NCBI RefSeq assembly: GCF_900172235.1
Contig: NZ_FWFQ01000014.1
Span: 34,254-98,253, forward strand
Direction of reading: 5' to 3'
Source of the DNA: Pseudoruegeria aquimaris
GTDB lineage: Bacteria; Pseudomonadota; Alphaproteobacteria; Rhodobacterales; Rhodobacteraceae
DNA: 64,000 nucleotides
In this document: positions 8,749-18,382 of the stretch, piece after piece
Position numbering within the stretch: position 1 is the stretch's first letter
Layout: each line of letters opens with the position of its first letter
Notes under the pieces: generated by a model
The model's database searches: none
Seen by the model: the letters and a program-made list of their open reading frames with translations, nothing else
Told to the model about the DNA's origin: nothing
Made by a program: the position numbers and the translations under genes

Positions 8749-8857
8749 GGTTGCGTCGGAACGCCGAGTTTGCGTGTCTGGCGAGAGTCTTAGCGCGCCA
8801 CGGGGGCGAAGGCGAGGGGGCGGTTGCAATCCGCCGGGCCGGGCGTAATCTGGCTGC

Positions 8858-9109
8858 ATGTTTACCATCGAGCACGAGTTCGACGCCACGGTCATCACCC
8901 TTGTGGACGACGGCGACGGCGGCCAGAGCCCCCTTCAGGAAGACGTTGTGATCAACGCCTTCGAGGAATGCATCACCATCGAGCAGGTCGATCCCCGGAC
9001 GGAGGAACTGCAGGTCATCACCCTGTCGATCGCCCAGCTCAACGATCTGGCCGCGGCGCTGGATCTGCCGGAAGGGGTCTACAAGATGGTGGCCGAAAAG
9101 CGCGGCTGA
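8858..9109 (+). CDS. Conserved hypothetical protein, 83 residues
   Basis: A small acidic soluble protein (rich in Asp and Glu) with no signal peptide or membrane segment. I recognise no domain. It stands alone, divergent from the M48 lipoprotein gene, and its stop codon abuts that of the convergent UPF0235 gene (no gap). Its codon use resembles its neighbours, which supports it being a real gene. Confidence 0.65.
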   Translation: MFTIEHEFDATVITLVDDGDGGQSPLQEDVVINAFEECITIEQVDPRTEELQVITLSIAQLNDLAAALDLPEGVYKMVAEKRG

Positions 9110-9367
9110 TCAGTCTAGGATCTTGAACAGCTTCTCGCGGGCGGTCTCGCCGCGGACGAGCTGAAGCCGCGATTTCGCGATTCCCAACTCTTTGGCCAGG
9201 AGCTTGCGCACCGCCTCGTTGGCCTTGCCCTTGTCGGGGGCGGCGGTGACGGAGACCTGCACGACATCGCCTTCGAGCCGGATGGCGTTGCGCGCGGCTT
9301 TCGGCGTGGCTTTCACGGCGATCGTGGCGCCGGGCTGGGCGAGATGTGCAAGCGGGGCGGCGGTCAT
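9110..9367 (-). CDS. UPF0235 (DUF167, YggU-like) family protein
   Basis: The 85-residue protein shows the compact DUF167 pattern: VKATPKAARNAI, VSVTAAPDKGKANEAVRKLLAKELG and the terminal KSRLQLVRGETAREKLFKI. This small alpha/beta family is widespread in bacteria and archaea without a proven function. It converges on the 83-residue gene with no intergenic space. Confidence 0.9.
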   Translation of the reverse strand: MTAAPLAHLAQPGATIAVKATPKAARNAIRLEGDVVQVSVTAAPDKGKANEAVRKLLAKELGIAKSRLQLVRGETAREKLFKILD

Positions 9368-9423
9368 GGACGCAGGTTCCGGCTCTGGCTAGGGTGGCCG
9401 GAAGGTAATCGGGAGCACGAGGT

Positions 9424-10530
9424 ATGACCACCGGCTTTTACTGGGATGAGCGCTGTTTCTGGCACGCGGGCGGCAACTATGCCTTCACCCTGCCGCTGGG
9501 CGGGCTGGTGCAGCCGCTGGCCAGCGGCGGGCTGCCCGAGAACCCGGAAACCAAGCGCCGGCTGAAGAACCTTCTGGAGGTCACGGGGCTCATCCGGGAG
9601 CTGGACGTGCGCGGCGCGGCGCCGGCGGGGGAGGCGGATCAGCTGCGGGTCCATCCGCGCGATTACATCACACGCTTCAAGGCGATGTCGGACGCGGGGG
9701 GCGGCGAGCTGGGCCTGCGCACGCCATTTGCAAAAGGCGGCTATGAAGCAGCGGCGCTTTCGGCGGGGCTGGCAAAGCAGGCGCTCTTCGGCGTGTTGCG
9801 GGGCGATCACGCCAATGCCTATGCGCTCTCGCGCCCGCCGGGGCATCACTGCCTGCCCGATTTTCCCAACGGCTTCTGCCTCTTGGCCAACATCGCCATC
9901 GCCGTGCAGGCGGCACGGGCGGTGGGGCTTTGTGAACGGGTGGCGGTGCTGGATTGGGACGTGCACCACGGCAACGGCACGGAGGCGATTTTCTACGAGG
10001 ATCCCGATGTGCTCACCGTGTCGCTGCACCAGGAGCGCAACTACCCGCTCGATACCGGCGAGGTGTCGGCCCGTGGCGCGGGCAGGGGGGAAGGCTTCAA
10101 CGCCAACATTCCCCTGCCGCCGGGCGCGGGCCATGCGACTTACCTGGCAGCGATGGAGCGCATTGCCCTGCCCCTGATCCGGGATTTCAAACCTGATGTG
10201 ATCCTCATTGCCTGCGGTTTCGACGCCGCCGCCATCGATCCGCTTTCGCGGATGCTGGCCACGGCAGAGACCTTCCGCGCGATGACCGCGCAGGTGATGG
10301 ACCTTGCGGGCGATGTCTGCGGTGGCCGCGTCGTGGCGGTGCATGAGGGTGGCTATTCCGAAGTCTACGTGCCCTTCTGCGGCCATGCGGTGATCGCGGA
10401 ACTGGCGGGAAGCGGCACGATTGCTGAAGACCCGATGGCCGAAACGCTGGCCGCGCGCCAGCCGGGGGCGCGGTTCGTTGCCTATTGCGATTCGCTTTTG
10501 AAGGAGATGCGGGAGGCTCTGGGGGTGTAG
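9424..10530 (+). CDS. Class II histone deacetylase-like amidohydrolase
   Basis: A 368-residue protein of the arginase/deacetylase superfamily that removes acyl groups from amines with a catalytic zinc. The active-site residues are complete: tandem His141/His142 in SRPPGHH, zinc ligands Asp179 and His181 in LDWDVHHGNGT, Asp267 in ACGFDAAAIDPL and the catalytic Tyr311 in HEGGYSE. These motifs place it in the bacterial class II group that includes HDAH-type enzymes and polyamine or other acyl-amine deacetylases rather than true histone-directed enzymes. The natural substrate is unknown and no neighbour points to one. The gene is monocistronic by spacing. Confidence 0.9.
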   Translation: MTTGFYWDERCFWHAGGNYAFTLPLGGLVQPLASGGLPENPETKRRLKNLLEVTGLIRELDVRGAAPAGEADQLRVHPRDYITRFKAMSDAGGGELGLRTPFAKGGYEAAALSAGLAKQALFGVLRGDHANAYALSRPPGHHCLPDFPNGFCLLANIAIAVQAARAVGLCERVAVLDWDVHHGNGTEAIFYEDPDVLTVSLHQERNYPLDTGEVSARGAGRGEGFNANIPLPPGAGHATYLAAMERIALPLIRDFKPDVILIACGFDAAAIDPLSRMLATAETFRAMTAQVMDLAGDVCGGRVVAVHEGGYSEVYVPFCGHAVIAELAGSGTIAEDPMAETLAARQPGARFVAYCDSLLKEMREALGV

Positions 10531-10697
10531 TTGGGGCGCGCCCCGTCGAAAATCGCTCCGAGGGGGGCGTCCCAGGCCGCGGGCGGGGCTGCCCGGCGTG
10601 CCACCGGGCGAGAACCTTGGTGAAAGTTGATGAGAAAAGGCCGGGCGAAGAGCGCGGGGCGGGCCGCCAGTTCAAATCAGCCGTCACGCAGGGAACG

Positions 10698-10743
10698 GCC
10701 ACGCGCCCGCCTGCCCATCGGCAGGCGCGTTCCGCGCCCGCCC
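10698..10743 (-). repeat. Copy 2 of the GC-rich inverted repeat element
   Basis: The minus strand here reproduces most of the block at 5988-6033 (about 37 of 46 positions). It contains the hairpin CGCCTGCC-CATC-GGCAGGCG (10708-10727). It lies in the gap between the deacetylase gene and nqrM, which converge. Confidence 0.6.
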
Positions 10744-10785
10744 AGTCAGGCGCTCATCACTCTTGAGTGGGGTTTCGCCAGCAGC

Positions 10786-11016
10786 TCAGTTGCCGAACTG
10801 TTTCACCACCTGGCCCGCGCGTTTGCACGCGAGCTTGTCGCGCAGGGGGCTGTCGGGATCGATGTCCTTCTTGCAGACGACGCATTTGTCGGCCCCGGCG
10901 ATGGCGTTGAGCCCGCCGCAGCTGCCCTTGATCGTGCGGCCCTTGAACATCACCCCCACGGCCATGCCGGTCACGACGAGGGTCAGGAGAATGAAGGCGA
11001 ATACGAAGGTGGCCAT
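10786..11016 (-). CDS. nqrM: Na+-NQR maturation protein NqrM
   Basis: A 76-residue protein with one N-terminal membrane helix (about residues 3-24), followed by KGRTIKGSCGGL and three further cysteines (Cys45, Cys48, Cys64). NqrM is the small membrane factor needed to assemble the Na+-translocating NADH:quinone reductase, probably by delivering iron to the Cys-bound centre between NqrD and NqrE. The start at 11016 gives the usual family N-terminus. It lies downstream of apbE on the same strand, and both are divergent from nqrA-F. Confidence 0.9.
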   Translation of the reverse strand: MATFVFAFILLTLVVTGMAVGVMFKGRTIKGSCGGLNAIAGADKCVVCKKDIDPDSPLRDKLACKRAGQVVKQFGN

Positions 11017-11044
11017 GATCTGCGTCCGTCTGCTTGCTTGCGCG

Positions 11045-12067
11045 TTACTTATTGCCTTCGACGTAGGAATCAAAGGCACGAGATGACGCGGTCACGAAAT
11101 CGTTCCCCTCGCGGGTGATGAAATAGACGGCCAGCCCCAGCGCTTCGGCCGCTTCCAGCCCGCGATCCTGCCCCATCGCCAGCATCGCCGTGGCCCAGCC
11201 GTCGGCCAGCATCGCGTTCTCGGCCAGCACGGTGACGGAGGCCGTCTTGTGGGTGATCGGGCGGCCGGTGTTGGGATCGATGATGTGGCTGTAGCGGATG
11301 CCGTCTTCCTCGAAGTAGTTGCGGTAGTCGCCCGAGGTCGCCATGCCGGTGTTGTCCAGCGGCAGAACCAGTTGCAGCGTCTTGCTGCGGGCGTCGGGCT
11401 TCTCGATACCGATCGACCAGGGCTTGCCCTCGGCGTTCTCGCCGGAGGCCACCAGGTCCCCTCCGATTTCAATGAGATAGCGCGTGATTCCCTTGGACGC
11501 CACCAGCTCGGCCACTTCGTCCACGCCGTAGCCCTTGGCGATGGCGGAGAGGTTGACCGACACGCCGGGCTTTTCCTTCTTGAGCGTCGGGCCTTCGCCG
11601 AGCGTCAGCAGGCTGAGCTGGCCCACGTCCGAGAGCGCCTTGAGGATTTCCGCGTCGGTGGGCACCGGCTCGCCCGGCTTCTTGGGGCCGAACCCCCAGA
11701 GATCGATCAGCGGAGCCAGCGTCACGTCGAACACGCCGCCGGAGCCGAGGTGGATGCCGTTGGCCGCCTCCATCACGTAGGCGAATTCGGCGGAGACAGG
11801 CTGCGGCGCCGTGCTGGTGCTGGCGTTGAACCGCGACACTTCGGAGTTCGGATCCCAGTTGCTCATCTGGGCGTTCACCCGCGCGAGCACCGATTCCACC
11901 TCGGCCTGGAGCGCCTCCGCGGTGAGGTCCTCCGGCATGTCCACCACCGTCACGCTGTAGGTCGTGCCCATTGTTTCGCCGACGAAGCGGACCGGCTCCG
12001 CCTTGTCCGTGGAGAACAGGCAGGCGGAGAGGAAAAGCGGGGCAATGAGAGCGGGAAGAACACGCAT
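11045..12067 (-). CDS. apbE: FAD:protein FMN transferase (ApbE), lipoprotein
   Basis: The 340-residue protein starts with a lipoprotein signal ending in LSAC (Cys16), so it faces the periplasm. ApbE hydrolyses FAD and attaches FMN through a phosphoester to Thr residues of NqrB and NqrC. Family signatures are GTTYSVTV, MSNWDPNSEVSRFN, DVTLAPLIDLWGFGP, the Mg/FAD-binding IAKGYGVDEV, LIEIGGDLVASG and the SHIIDPNTGRPI block. The start at 12067 begins the signal peptide; an upstream in-frame ATG would add a non-signal leader. It is transcribed away from nqrA, with nqrM downstream. Confidence 0.95.
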   Translation of the reverse strand: MRVLPALIAPLFLSACLFSTDKAEPVRFVGETMGTTYSVTVVDMPEDLTAEALQAEVESVLARVNAQMSNWDPNSEVSRFNASTSTAPQPVSAEFAYVMEAANGIHLGSGGVFDVTLAPLIDLWGFGPKKPGEPVPTDAEILKALSDVGQLSLLTLGEGPTLKKEKPGVSVNLSAIAKGYGVDEVAELVASKGITRYLIEIGGDLVASGENAEGKPWSIGIEKPDARSKTLQLVLPLDNTGMATSGDYRNYFEEDGIRYSHIIDPNTGRPITHKTASVTVLAENAMLADGWATAMLAMGQDRGLEAAEALGLAVYFITREGNDFVTASSRAFDSYVEGNK

Positions 12068-12284
12068 GAAACAGGTCACCGATGTCTGTGAGTCCGGGTT
12101 GCGGGTGTTTTCCACGGGCCTGTCTGTGTGTCAATTGCCGTGGGGTGAGACATTAAGGCCCGCGAATCCGCGTTTTTTGCCGCCGCAGCATGTTGCCCTG
12201 CGCCGATTAGCTGAATAAAAGCGGGCGCGATGACCGCAGGGCAGGGGCTGATGCGCCGCGTGGTGATTCATGCTATGACCCGCC

Positions 12285-12298
12285 CTGTTTGAAAACAG
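12285..12298. promoter_or_regulatory. Palindrome CTGTTT-GA-AAACAG upstream of nqrA
   Basis: A perfect 6-bp inverted repeat with a 2-base centre lies 43 bases before the nqrA start, in the divergent gap between apbE and nqrA. It could be an operator or a very small hairpin in the leader. No regulator gene is adjacent. Confidence 0.35.
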
Positions 12299-12340
12299 AC
12301 AATTCGCGCCCTCTTCCGGCGCCTGAACTTGCCGAGGCCT

Positions 12341-13690
12341 ATGTCAGAATTCGTACTCAAGCGGGGTCTTGATCTGCCGATCGCCGGTGCCCCCGACCAG
12401 AAGATCAGCGAGGGCCCGGTTCCTGGGTCCGTCGCCGTGATCGGAGCCGACTACATCGGCTTGAAACCGAAGATGCTGATCGGCGAAGGCGATGACGTCG
12501 TTCGCGGCACGCCGCTCTTCTGCCACAAGGACAACCCCGAGGTGATGTACGTGGCGCCGGCCAAGGGCCGCGTGCGCGCGATCAACCGCGGTGCGCGCCG
12601 GGTGCTGCAGAGCGTCGTGATCGACGTGGACGACGCCAGCGACGCCGGCATCGATTTCGGCAAGGCGGACCCGGCGGCGATCTCCGCCGAGGACCTGCGT
12701 GCCAAGCTGGCCGCCTCCGGCCTCTGGACGAGCTTCCTGACGCGCCCTTACTCCAAGGTGCCCGCGCTGGACTCGAGCCCGGCCGACATTTTCGTCACCG
12801 CCATGGACACCGAGCCGCTCGCCGCCGACGCCGCCGTGATCATCGCCGAGAAACCGGCCGAGTTCCGCGCCGGCGTGGCCGCCATCACCAAGCTGACCGA
12901 GGGCCGCGTTTTCGTGTGCACCGCGCCCGGCACCGATACCGGCGTTGACGGGATCGAGCGGGTGGAAACCCACACCTTCGCCGGCCCCCACCCTGCGGGC
13001 CTCGCCGGCACGCATATGCATTTCCTCTCGGTTCCGACGGCCGAGAAGACGGTCTGGTCCATCGGCTACCAGGACGTGATCGCCATCGGCGCGCTGCTGA
13101 TGACCGGCCATCTGGACGTCTCCCGCGTGGTGTCCCTCGCCGGGCCGCTGGCCGCCAACCCGCGCCTCCTGCGCACGGTGATGGGTGCGTCGCTGACCGA
13201 GCTCACCGACGGCGAGATCGCCGGCGACGAGCCCTGCCGGGTCATTTCGGGCTCCGTGCTCTCCGGCATGAAGGCCGACGGCCCCTTCGCCTACCTCGGC
13301 CGCTACGCGCGCCAAGTGACGCTGATCAAGGAAGACCACGAGCAGAGTGTTCTGGGCTGGATCATCCCGCAGCCCAACAAGTTCTCCGTGCTGCCGGTTC
13401 TGGCCTCGGCGCTGAGCAAGAACAAGCTGTTCAACATGACCTCGAACCTCAACGGCGGCCGCCGTGCGATGGTGCCGACGGGCGTGTTCGAGCGGCTGAT
13501 GCCGCAGGATTTCCTACCCACCCAACTTCTGCGCGCGCTGCTGGTGATGGACACCGACACCGCCCAGGTACTGGGCGCACTGGAACTGGCCGAGGAAGAC
13601 GTCGCGCTCTGCGCGTTTGCCTGCCCGGCCAAGTATGAGTATGGCCTCGCCCTGCGCGACAGCCTGCAAAAGATCGAGAAGGAAGGCTGA
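12341..13690 (+). CDS. nqrA: Na+-translocating NADH:quinone reductase subunit A
   Basis: A 449-residue peripheral subunit of the Na+-NQR complex, the inner-membrane respiratory enzyme that passes electrons from NADH to ubiquinone and exports Na+. The N-terminal KRGLDLPIAGAPDQKI is characteristic, and the length matches the family (about 446). NqrA carries part of the quinone-binding region and is cytoplasmic. I used ATG 12341 rather than an upstream TTG at 12329 because it gives the standard N-terminus. It opens a six-gene operon; nqrB starts 3 bases after its stop. Confidence 0.97.
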   Translation: MSEFVLKRGLDLPIAGAPDQKISEGPVPGSVAVIGADYIGLKPKMLIGEGDDVVRGTPLFCHKDNPEVMYVAPAKGRVRAINRGARRVLQSVVIDVDDASDAGIDFGKADPAAISAEDLRAKLAASGLWTSFLTRPYSKVPALDSSPADIFVTAMDTEPLAADAAVIIAEKPAEFRAGVAAITKLTEGRVFVCTAPGTDTGVDGIERVETHTFAGPHPAGLAGTHMHFLSVPTAEKTVWSIGYQDVIAIGALLMTGHLDVSRVVSLAGPLAANPRLLRTVMGASLTELTDGEIAGDEPCRVISGSVLSGMKADGPFAYLGRYARQVTLIKEDHEQSVLGWIIPQPNKFSVLPVLASALSKNKLFNMTSNLNGGRRAMVPTGVFERLMPQDFLPTQLLRALLVMDTDTAQVLGALELAEEDVALCAFACPAKYEYGLALRDSLQKIEKEG

Positions 13691-13693
13691 CCC

Positions 13694-14899
13694 ATGGGAC
13701 TGCGCAGTTTCTTCGACAGGATCGAGCCCAATTTCGAAAAAGGCGGCAAGTACGAAAAGTTCTTCCCGCTCTACGAGATGGTCGAATCCTTCATCTACAC
13801 GCCGAAAACCGTCACCACGGTGGCGCCGCACGCCCGCAGCTACGTGGATATGAAGCGCATCATGACCTACGTCGTGATCGCCACCATCCCCTGCATCCTG
13901 ATGGCGCTCTACAATACCGGCCTGCAGACAAACACCGCGCTCACCGCGCTGGGCCCCGACAGCCACACCGGCTGGCGCGTGGCGATCATGAAGGCGCTCG
14001 GCTTCTCGCTTGAGCCCGGCCTCGTTTCCAACCTCGTGCACGGCTTCCTCTACTTCCTGCCGATCTACGTGGTGACTCTGGTCGTGGGCGGCATCTGGGA
14101 AGTGATCTTCGCCACCGTGCGCGGCCACGAAGTGAACGAGGGCTTCCTCGTGACCTCCATGCTCTACGTGCTGATCCTGCCGGCCTCCACGCCGCTGTGG
14201 CAGGTGGCGCTGGGCATCAGCTTCGGCGTGGTGCTGGGCAAGGAGGTCTTCGGCGGCACCGGCAAGAACTTCCTGAACCCCGCGCTCACCGGCCGGGCAT
14301 TCCTCTACTTCGCCTACCCGGCCAACATGTCCGGTGATACGATCTGGACCCCGGTCGACGGCTTCTCCGGCGCCACTTCGCTCGGCATCTCCGCCGCCGA
14401 AGGCGTGCAGGCGCTGGCCGGCTACGGCATCACCTGGTGGGACGCCTTCGTGGGCACGATCCAGGGATCGCTTGGGGAAACCAGCGCGCTGGCCGCGATG
14501 ATCGGCCTGGCCTTCCTCCTTGTCACCCGCATCGCCAACTGGCGCCTCGTGGTGGGCTGCATGGGGGGCATGATCGGCTTCTCGCTGCTGCTGAACGCCA
14601 TCGGCTCCGACACCAACCCGATGTTCTCCATGCCGTGGTACTGGCATTTCGTGCTCGGCGGCTACGCCTTCGGCCTCGCCTTCATGGTGACGGAGCCCGT
14701 CTCGGCCTCCCACACCAATGCCGGCCGCTACATCTACGGCGCGCTGATCGGTTTCATGGTCGTGATGATCCGTGTGCTGAACCCGGCGTTCCCGGAAGGC
14801 ATGATGCTGGCCATTCTGTTCGCAAACATCTTCGCCCCGCTGATCGACTACTTCGTCGTGCGGGCCAACATCAACCGGAGGGCCAAGCGCCATGTCTGA
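13694..14899 (+). CDS. nqrB: Na+-NQR subunit B
   Basis: The 401-residue integral membrane subunit with about ten helices; it carries riboflavin and a covalently bound FMN and forms much of the Na+ channel. The flavinylation site is visible as S225-G226-A227-T228 within DGFSGATS, the form recognised by ApbE, with Thr228 as the attachment residue. The N-terminal MGLRSFFDRIEPNFEKGGK is typical. It overlaps nqrC by 8 bases. Confidence 0.97.
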   Translation: MGLRSFFDRIEPNFEKGGKYEKFFPLYEMVESFIYTPKTVTTVAPHARSYVDMKRIMTYVVIATIPCILMALYNTGLQTNTALTALGPDSHTGWRVAIMKALGFSLEPGLVSNLVHGFLYFLPIYVVTLVVGGIWEVIFATVRGHEVNEGFLVTSMLYVLILPASTPLWQVALGISFGVVLGKEVFGGTGKNFLNPALTGRAFLYFAYPANMSGDTIWTPVDGFSGATSLGISAAEGVQALAGYGITWWDAFVGTIQGSLGETSALAAMIGLAFLLVTRIANWRLVVGCMGGMIGFSLLLNAIGSDTNPMFSMPWYWHFVLGGYAFGLAFMVTEPVSASHTNAGRYIYGALIGFMVVMIRVLNPAFPEGMMLAILFANIFAPLIDYFVVRANINRRAKRHV

Positions 14900-15704
14900 G
14901 CAGGAGCTCAACCCGCAAGAGGCCAAGGGGCCGCTGGGCCGCTTCCTCGCCGCCAGCCCCGACGGCACCGTCAAGACGATCGTCATCGCGGCCGTGCTCT
15001 GCCTGTTCTGCTCGATGGTCGTGGCGCTCGCCGCCGTGAACCTGCGCCCGGTGCAGGAGGCCAACAAGCTGCGTGACAAGCAGGTCAACATCCTACAGGT
15101 CGCCGGCCTCTACGAGCCCGGCATCGACGTGAACGAAGCCTTTCAGGCCTTCGAGCCGCGCGTGGTGGATCTGGCGACCGGCAAGTTCACCGACGCCTTC
15201 GACGCCGCGACCTTCGACGATCGCGCCGCGGCGTCCGACCCGGAGCTCAGCATCGCGCTGGACGCCGATCCGGCCGGCATCGGCCGCCAGGGCAAATACG
15301 CCACCGTCTACCTGCTGAAGGATGACGCAGGGAACCTCGACAAGGTGATCCTGCCGATCTACGGCTATGGCCTGTGGTCCACGCTCTACGGCTTCATCGC
15401 GCTCGAAGAGAACGGCAACGACATCTTCGGCCTGCAGTTCTACGAGCACGCCGAAACGCCGGGCCTCGGAGCCGAGGTGGACAACCCGCGCTGGAAGGCG
15501 CTCTGGAACGGCAAGCAGCTGCGCGACGAAAGTGGCGAGCTGAAGATCACCGTCGCCAAGGGCACGGGGGATCCGCGCTTCCACGTGGACGCGCTGGCCG
15601 GGGCCACGCTCACCTCGCGCGGCGTGGACAACCTCGTTCGCTTCTGGATGGGGGAAACAGGCTTTGCCCCCTTCCTTGAAAACCTGAAGGCAGGAGAGCT
15701 GTAA
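14892..15704 (+). CDS. nqrC: Na+-NQR subunit C
   Basis: A 270-residue subunit with a single membrane helix (about residues 30-50) and a large periplasmic FMN-binding domain. The ApbE target motif D233-ALAGAT-239 is present, so FMN should be linked to Thr239. The [14 protein letters not shown] and [12 protein letters not shown] blocks are characteristic. The gene overlaps nqrB at its 5' end and nqrD at its 3' end by one base (TAATG). Confidence 0.96.
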   Translation: MSEQELNPQEAKGPLGRFLAASPDGTVKTIVIAAVLCLFCSMVVALAAVNLRPVQEANKLRDKQVNILQVAGLYEPGIDVNEAFQAFEPRVVDLATGKFTDAFDAATFDDRAAASDPELSIALDADPAGIGRQGKYATVYLLKDDAGNLDKVILPIYGYGLWSTLYGFIALEENGNDIFGLQFYEHAETPGLGAEVDNPRWKALWNGKQLRDESGELKITVAKGTGDPRFHVDALAGATLTSRGVDNLVRFWMGETGFAPFLENLKAGEL

Positions 15705-16357
15705 TGGCACAGACACGCAAATCTCTGCTTGTCGATCCGCTGGTCGACAACAACCCGATCACGCTTCAGGTTCTGGGCATCTGCTCCGCCCTCGCGGTGA
15801 CCTCCTCGCTGAAGGTGGCCTTCGTGATGGCACTCGCAGTGACCTTCGTGACCGCCTTTTCGAGTTTCTTCATCTCGATCCTGCGCAACCAGATCCCGAA
15901 CTCGATCCGGATCATCGTGCAGATGGTGATCATCGCCTCGCTCGTGATCCTCGTGGACCAGGTGCTGAAAGCCTACGCCTTCGAGATCAGCAAGACGCTC
16001 TCGGTCTTCGTCGGCCTGATCATCACCAACTGCATCGTGATGGGCCGCGCCGAGGCCTTCGCCATGAAGAACCCGCCCGTGGCGAGCTTCATCGACGGCA
16101 TCGGCAACGGCCTCGGCTACGGCCTGATCCTGATGCTGGTGGGCTTCGTGCGCGAACTGTTCGGCTCGGGCTCTCTCTTCGGCATCACCATCCTGGAGAC
16201 GGTCAACAACGGCGGCTGGTACGTGCCCAACGGCATGCTGCTGCTGCCCCCCTCGGCCTTCTTCCTGATCGGCCTGATCATCTGGGCCTTCCGCACCTGG
16301 AAGCCCGCACAGGTCGAAGAACGTGAATACAAGATCCAGACGGTGGAGGCTCACTGA
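15704..16357 (+). CDS. nqrD: Na+-NQR subunit D
   Basis: The 217-residue integral membrane subunit with six predicted helices, related to RnfE. With NqrE it forms the pseudo-symmetric pair whose two conserved Cys in each subunit's half-helices hold an iron centre that passes electrons across the membrane; Cys residues lie in [11 protein letters not shown] and [14 protein letters not shown]. It shares one base with nqrC and one with nqrE (TGATG). Confidence 0.96.
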   Translation: MAQTRKSLLVDPLVDNNPITLQVLGICSALAVTSSLKVAFVMALAVTFVTAFSSFFISILRNQIPNSIRIIVQMVIIASLVILVDQVLKAYAFEISKTLSVFVGLIITNCIVMGRAEAFAMKNPPVASFIDGIGNGLGYGLILMLVGFVRELFGSGSLFGITILETVNNGGWYVPNGMLLLPPSAFFLIGLIIWAFRTWKPAQVEEREYKIQTVEAH

Positions 16358-16965
16358 TGGAAGGGCTCCTTTCCCTGGCCGTTAAGGCCATCTTCGTCGA
16401 GAACCTCGCGCTCTCCTTCTTCCTCGGCATGTGCACCTTCATCGCCGTGTCCAAGAAGATCTCGACCGCGATCGGCCTCGGCATTTCGGTGATGCTCGTA
16501 CAGACGATCACCGTTCCCGCCAACAACCTGATCCTGACCTACCTGCTCAAGCCGGGCGCGCTGGCCTGGGCCGGCTTCCCGGACGTGGACCTGACCTTCC
16601 TCGGCCTGATCTCCTACATCGGGGTGATCGCCGCCATGGTGCAGATCCTCGAGATGATCCTCGACAAGTATTTCCCGCCGCTCTACAACGCGCTCGGGAT
16701 CTTCCTGCCGCTGATCACGGTGAACTGCGCCATCCTCGGCGGTTCGCTCTTCATGGTGGAGCGGGATTACTCCTTCCCGGAATCGGTCACCTACGGTCTC
16801 TCTTCCGGCTTCGGCTGGGCACTCGCCATCACCGCGATGGCCGGCGTGCGCGAGAAGCTGAAGTATTCCGACATCCCGGACGGGCTTCAGGGCCTTGGCA
16901 TCACCTTCATCACCGCCGGCCTCATGGCGATGGGCTTCATGTCCTTCTCCGGCGTCAAACTGTAA
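16357..16965 (+). CDS. nqrE: Na+-NQR subunit E
   Basis: The 202-residue integral membrane subunit with six helices, paralogous to NqrD and related to RnfA. The conserved cysteines lie in [12 protein letters not shown] and [13 protein letters not shown], which with those of NqrD hold the intramembrane iron centre. Its start codon overlaps the nqrD stop by one base, and nqrF follows after 13 bases with an AGGAG site. Confidence 0.96.
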   Translation: MEGLLSLAVKAIFVENLALSFFLGMCTFIAVSKKISTAIGLGISVMLVQTITVPANNLILTYLLKPGALAWAGFPDVDLTFLGLISYIGVIAAMVQILEMILDKYFPPLYNALGIFLPLITVNCAILGGSLFMVERDYSFPESVTYGLSSGFGWALAITAMAGVREKLKYSDIPDGLQGLGITFITAGLMAMGFMSFSGVKL

Positions 16966-16978
16966 GGAGACCAGAGGA

Positions 16979-18199
16979 ATGGAAACCTTTTCACTCGGCG
17001 TTCTCCTCTTCACGCTGATCGTGCTGGCGCTCGTGACCATCATCATGTTCGCCCGCTCGCGCCTCGTGTCCTCGGGGAACGTCAACATCACCATCAACGG
17101 TGAGAAAACGATCTCCGTCCCGGCGGGCGGCAAGCTGCTGCAGACGCTGGCGGCCGAGAAGCTCTTCGTGCCCTCCGCCTGTGGCGGCGGCGGCACCTGC
17201 GCCCAGTGCCGGGTGAAGGTGCTGGAAGGTGGCGGCTCGATCCTGCCCACCGAGGAAAGCCACATCACCAAGCGCGAGGCCGCCTGCGGCGATCGCCTGT
17301 CGTGCCAGGTGGCCGTGAAGCAGGACATGAAGATCGAAGTCCCGGAAGAGGTCTTCGGCGTCAAGAAGTGGCGCTGCAAGGTCCGCTCCAACGACAACGT
17401 GGCCACCTTCATCAAGGAGCTGGTTCTGGAACTGCCCGAAGGCGAGGACGTGAACTTCCGCGCCGGTGGCTACATCCAGATCGAATGCCCGCCCTACGAG
17501 CTGTCCTACCGCGATTTCGACATCGCCGAGGAATACCACCCGGATTGGGACAAGTTCAAAATCTGGGACGTCACCTCCAAGGTGGACGAGCCGGTGGAGC
17601 GTGCCTATTCGATGGCCAACTACCCGGAAGAGAAGGGCATCGTGATGCTCAACGTCCGGATCGCCTCGCCGCCTCCGGGCTCGCAGGGCATCCCGGCCGG
17701 CAAGATGTCCTCCTACATCTTCAACCTGAAACCGGGTGACGAGGTCACGATCTCCGGTCCGTTCGGCGAGTTCTTCGCCCGCGACACCGACAAGGAGATG
17801 ATCTTCATCGGCGGCGGTGCCGGCATGGCGCCGATGCGCAGCCACATCTTCGACCAGCTCCGCCGGATCAAGACCAAGCGCAAGATCTCCTTCTGGTATG
17901 GCGCCCGCTCCAAGCGCGAAATGTTCTACGTGGAAGATTTCGACATGCTGGCCGCCGAGAACGAGAACTTCGAATGGCACGTGGCCCTTTCGGACGCGCT
18001 GCCGGAGGACAACTGGACGGGCTACACCGGCTTCATCCACAACGTTCTTTACGAAGAATATCTCAAGAACCACCCGGCGCCCGAAGACTGCGAATACTAC
18101 ATGTGCGGTCCGCCCATCATGAACCAGTCCGTGATCAACATGCTGCTGGAGCTTGGCGTGGATCGCGAAGACATCATGCTCGACGATTTCGGCGGCTGA
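16979..18199 (+). CDS. nqrF: Na+-NQR subunit F, NADH-oxidising
   Basis: The 406-residue entry subunit: an N-terminal membrane helix (residues 3-25), a [2Fe-2S] domain with Cys68, Cys74, Cys77 and Cys109 ([12 protein letters not shown] ... LSC), an FAD domain ([11 protein letters not shown]) and an NADH-binding domain ([24 protein letters not shown]). It takes electrons from NADH on the cytoplasmic face. The ATG at 16979 gives the standard N-terminus and length. It is the last gene of the operon and is followed by a terminator. Confidence 0.97.
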   Translation: METFSLGVLLFTLIVLALVTIIMFARSRLVSSGNVNITINGEKTISVPAGGKLLQTLAAEKLFVPSACGGGGTCAQCRVKVLEGGGSILPTEESHITKREAACGDRLSCQVAVKQDMKIEVPEEVFGVKKWRCKVRSNDNVATFIKELVLELPEGEDVNFRAGGYIQIECPPYELSYRDFDIAEEYHPDWDKFKIWDVTSKVDEPVERAYSMANYPEEKGIVMLNVRIASPPPGSQGIPAGKMSSYIFNLKPGDEVTISGPFGEFFARDTDKEMIFIGGGAGMAPMRSHIFDQLRRIKTKRKISFWYGARSKREMFYVEDFDMLAAENENFEWHVALSDALPEDNWTGYTGFIHNVLYEEYLKNHPAPEDCEYYMCGPPIMNQSVINMLLELGVDREDIMLDDFGG

Positions 18200-18230
18200 C
18201 GCCCCGAAACGTCAGGAAAACAAGATCGAG

Positions 18231-18258
18231 AAAGGCCGCCCGGTGGGCGGCCTTTCTT
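18231..18258 (+). terminator. Rho-independent terminator of the nqr operon
   Basis: A 10-bp stem (AAAGGCCGCC / GGCGGCCTTT) with a short loop followed by TCTT lies 32 bases after the nqrF stop. Confidence 0.85.
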
Positions 18259-18382
18259 CGTTTTGCCGAGCCCCGGAACGGCCCCCTTCGATGCGGCGCA
18301 ATAAAATGTCTCGCCAAAACGCGGGCCTGCGATAAGCTGGAGGCAGAGAAACGCAGGTCATTTCCAGAAGGAGGAGCATTCC

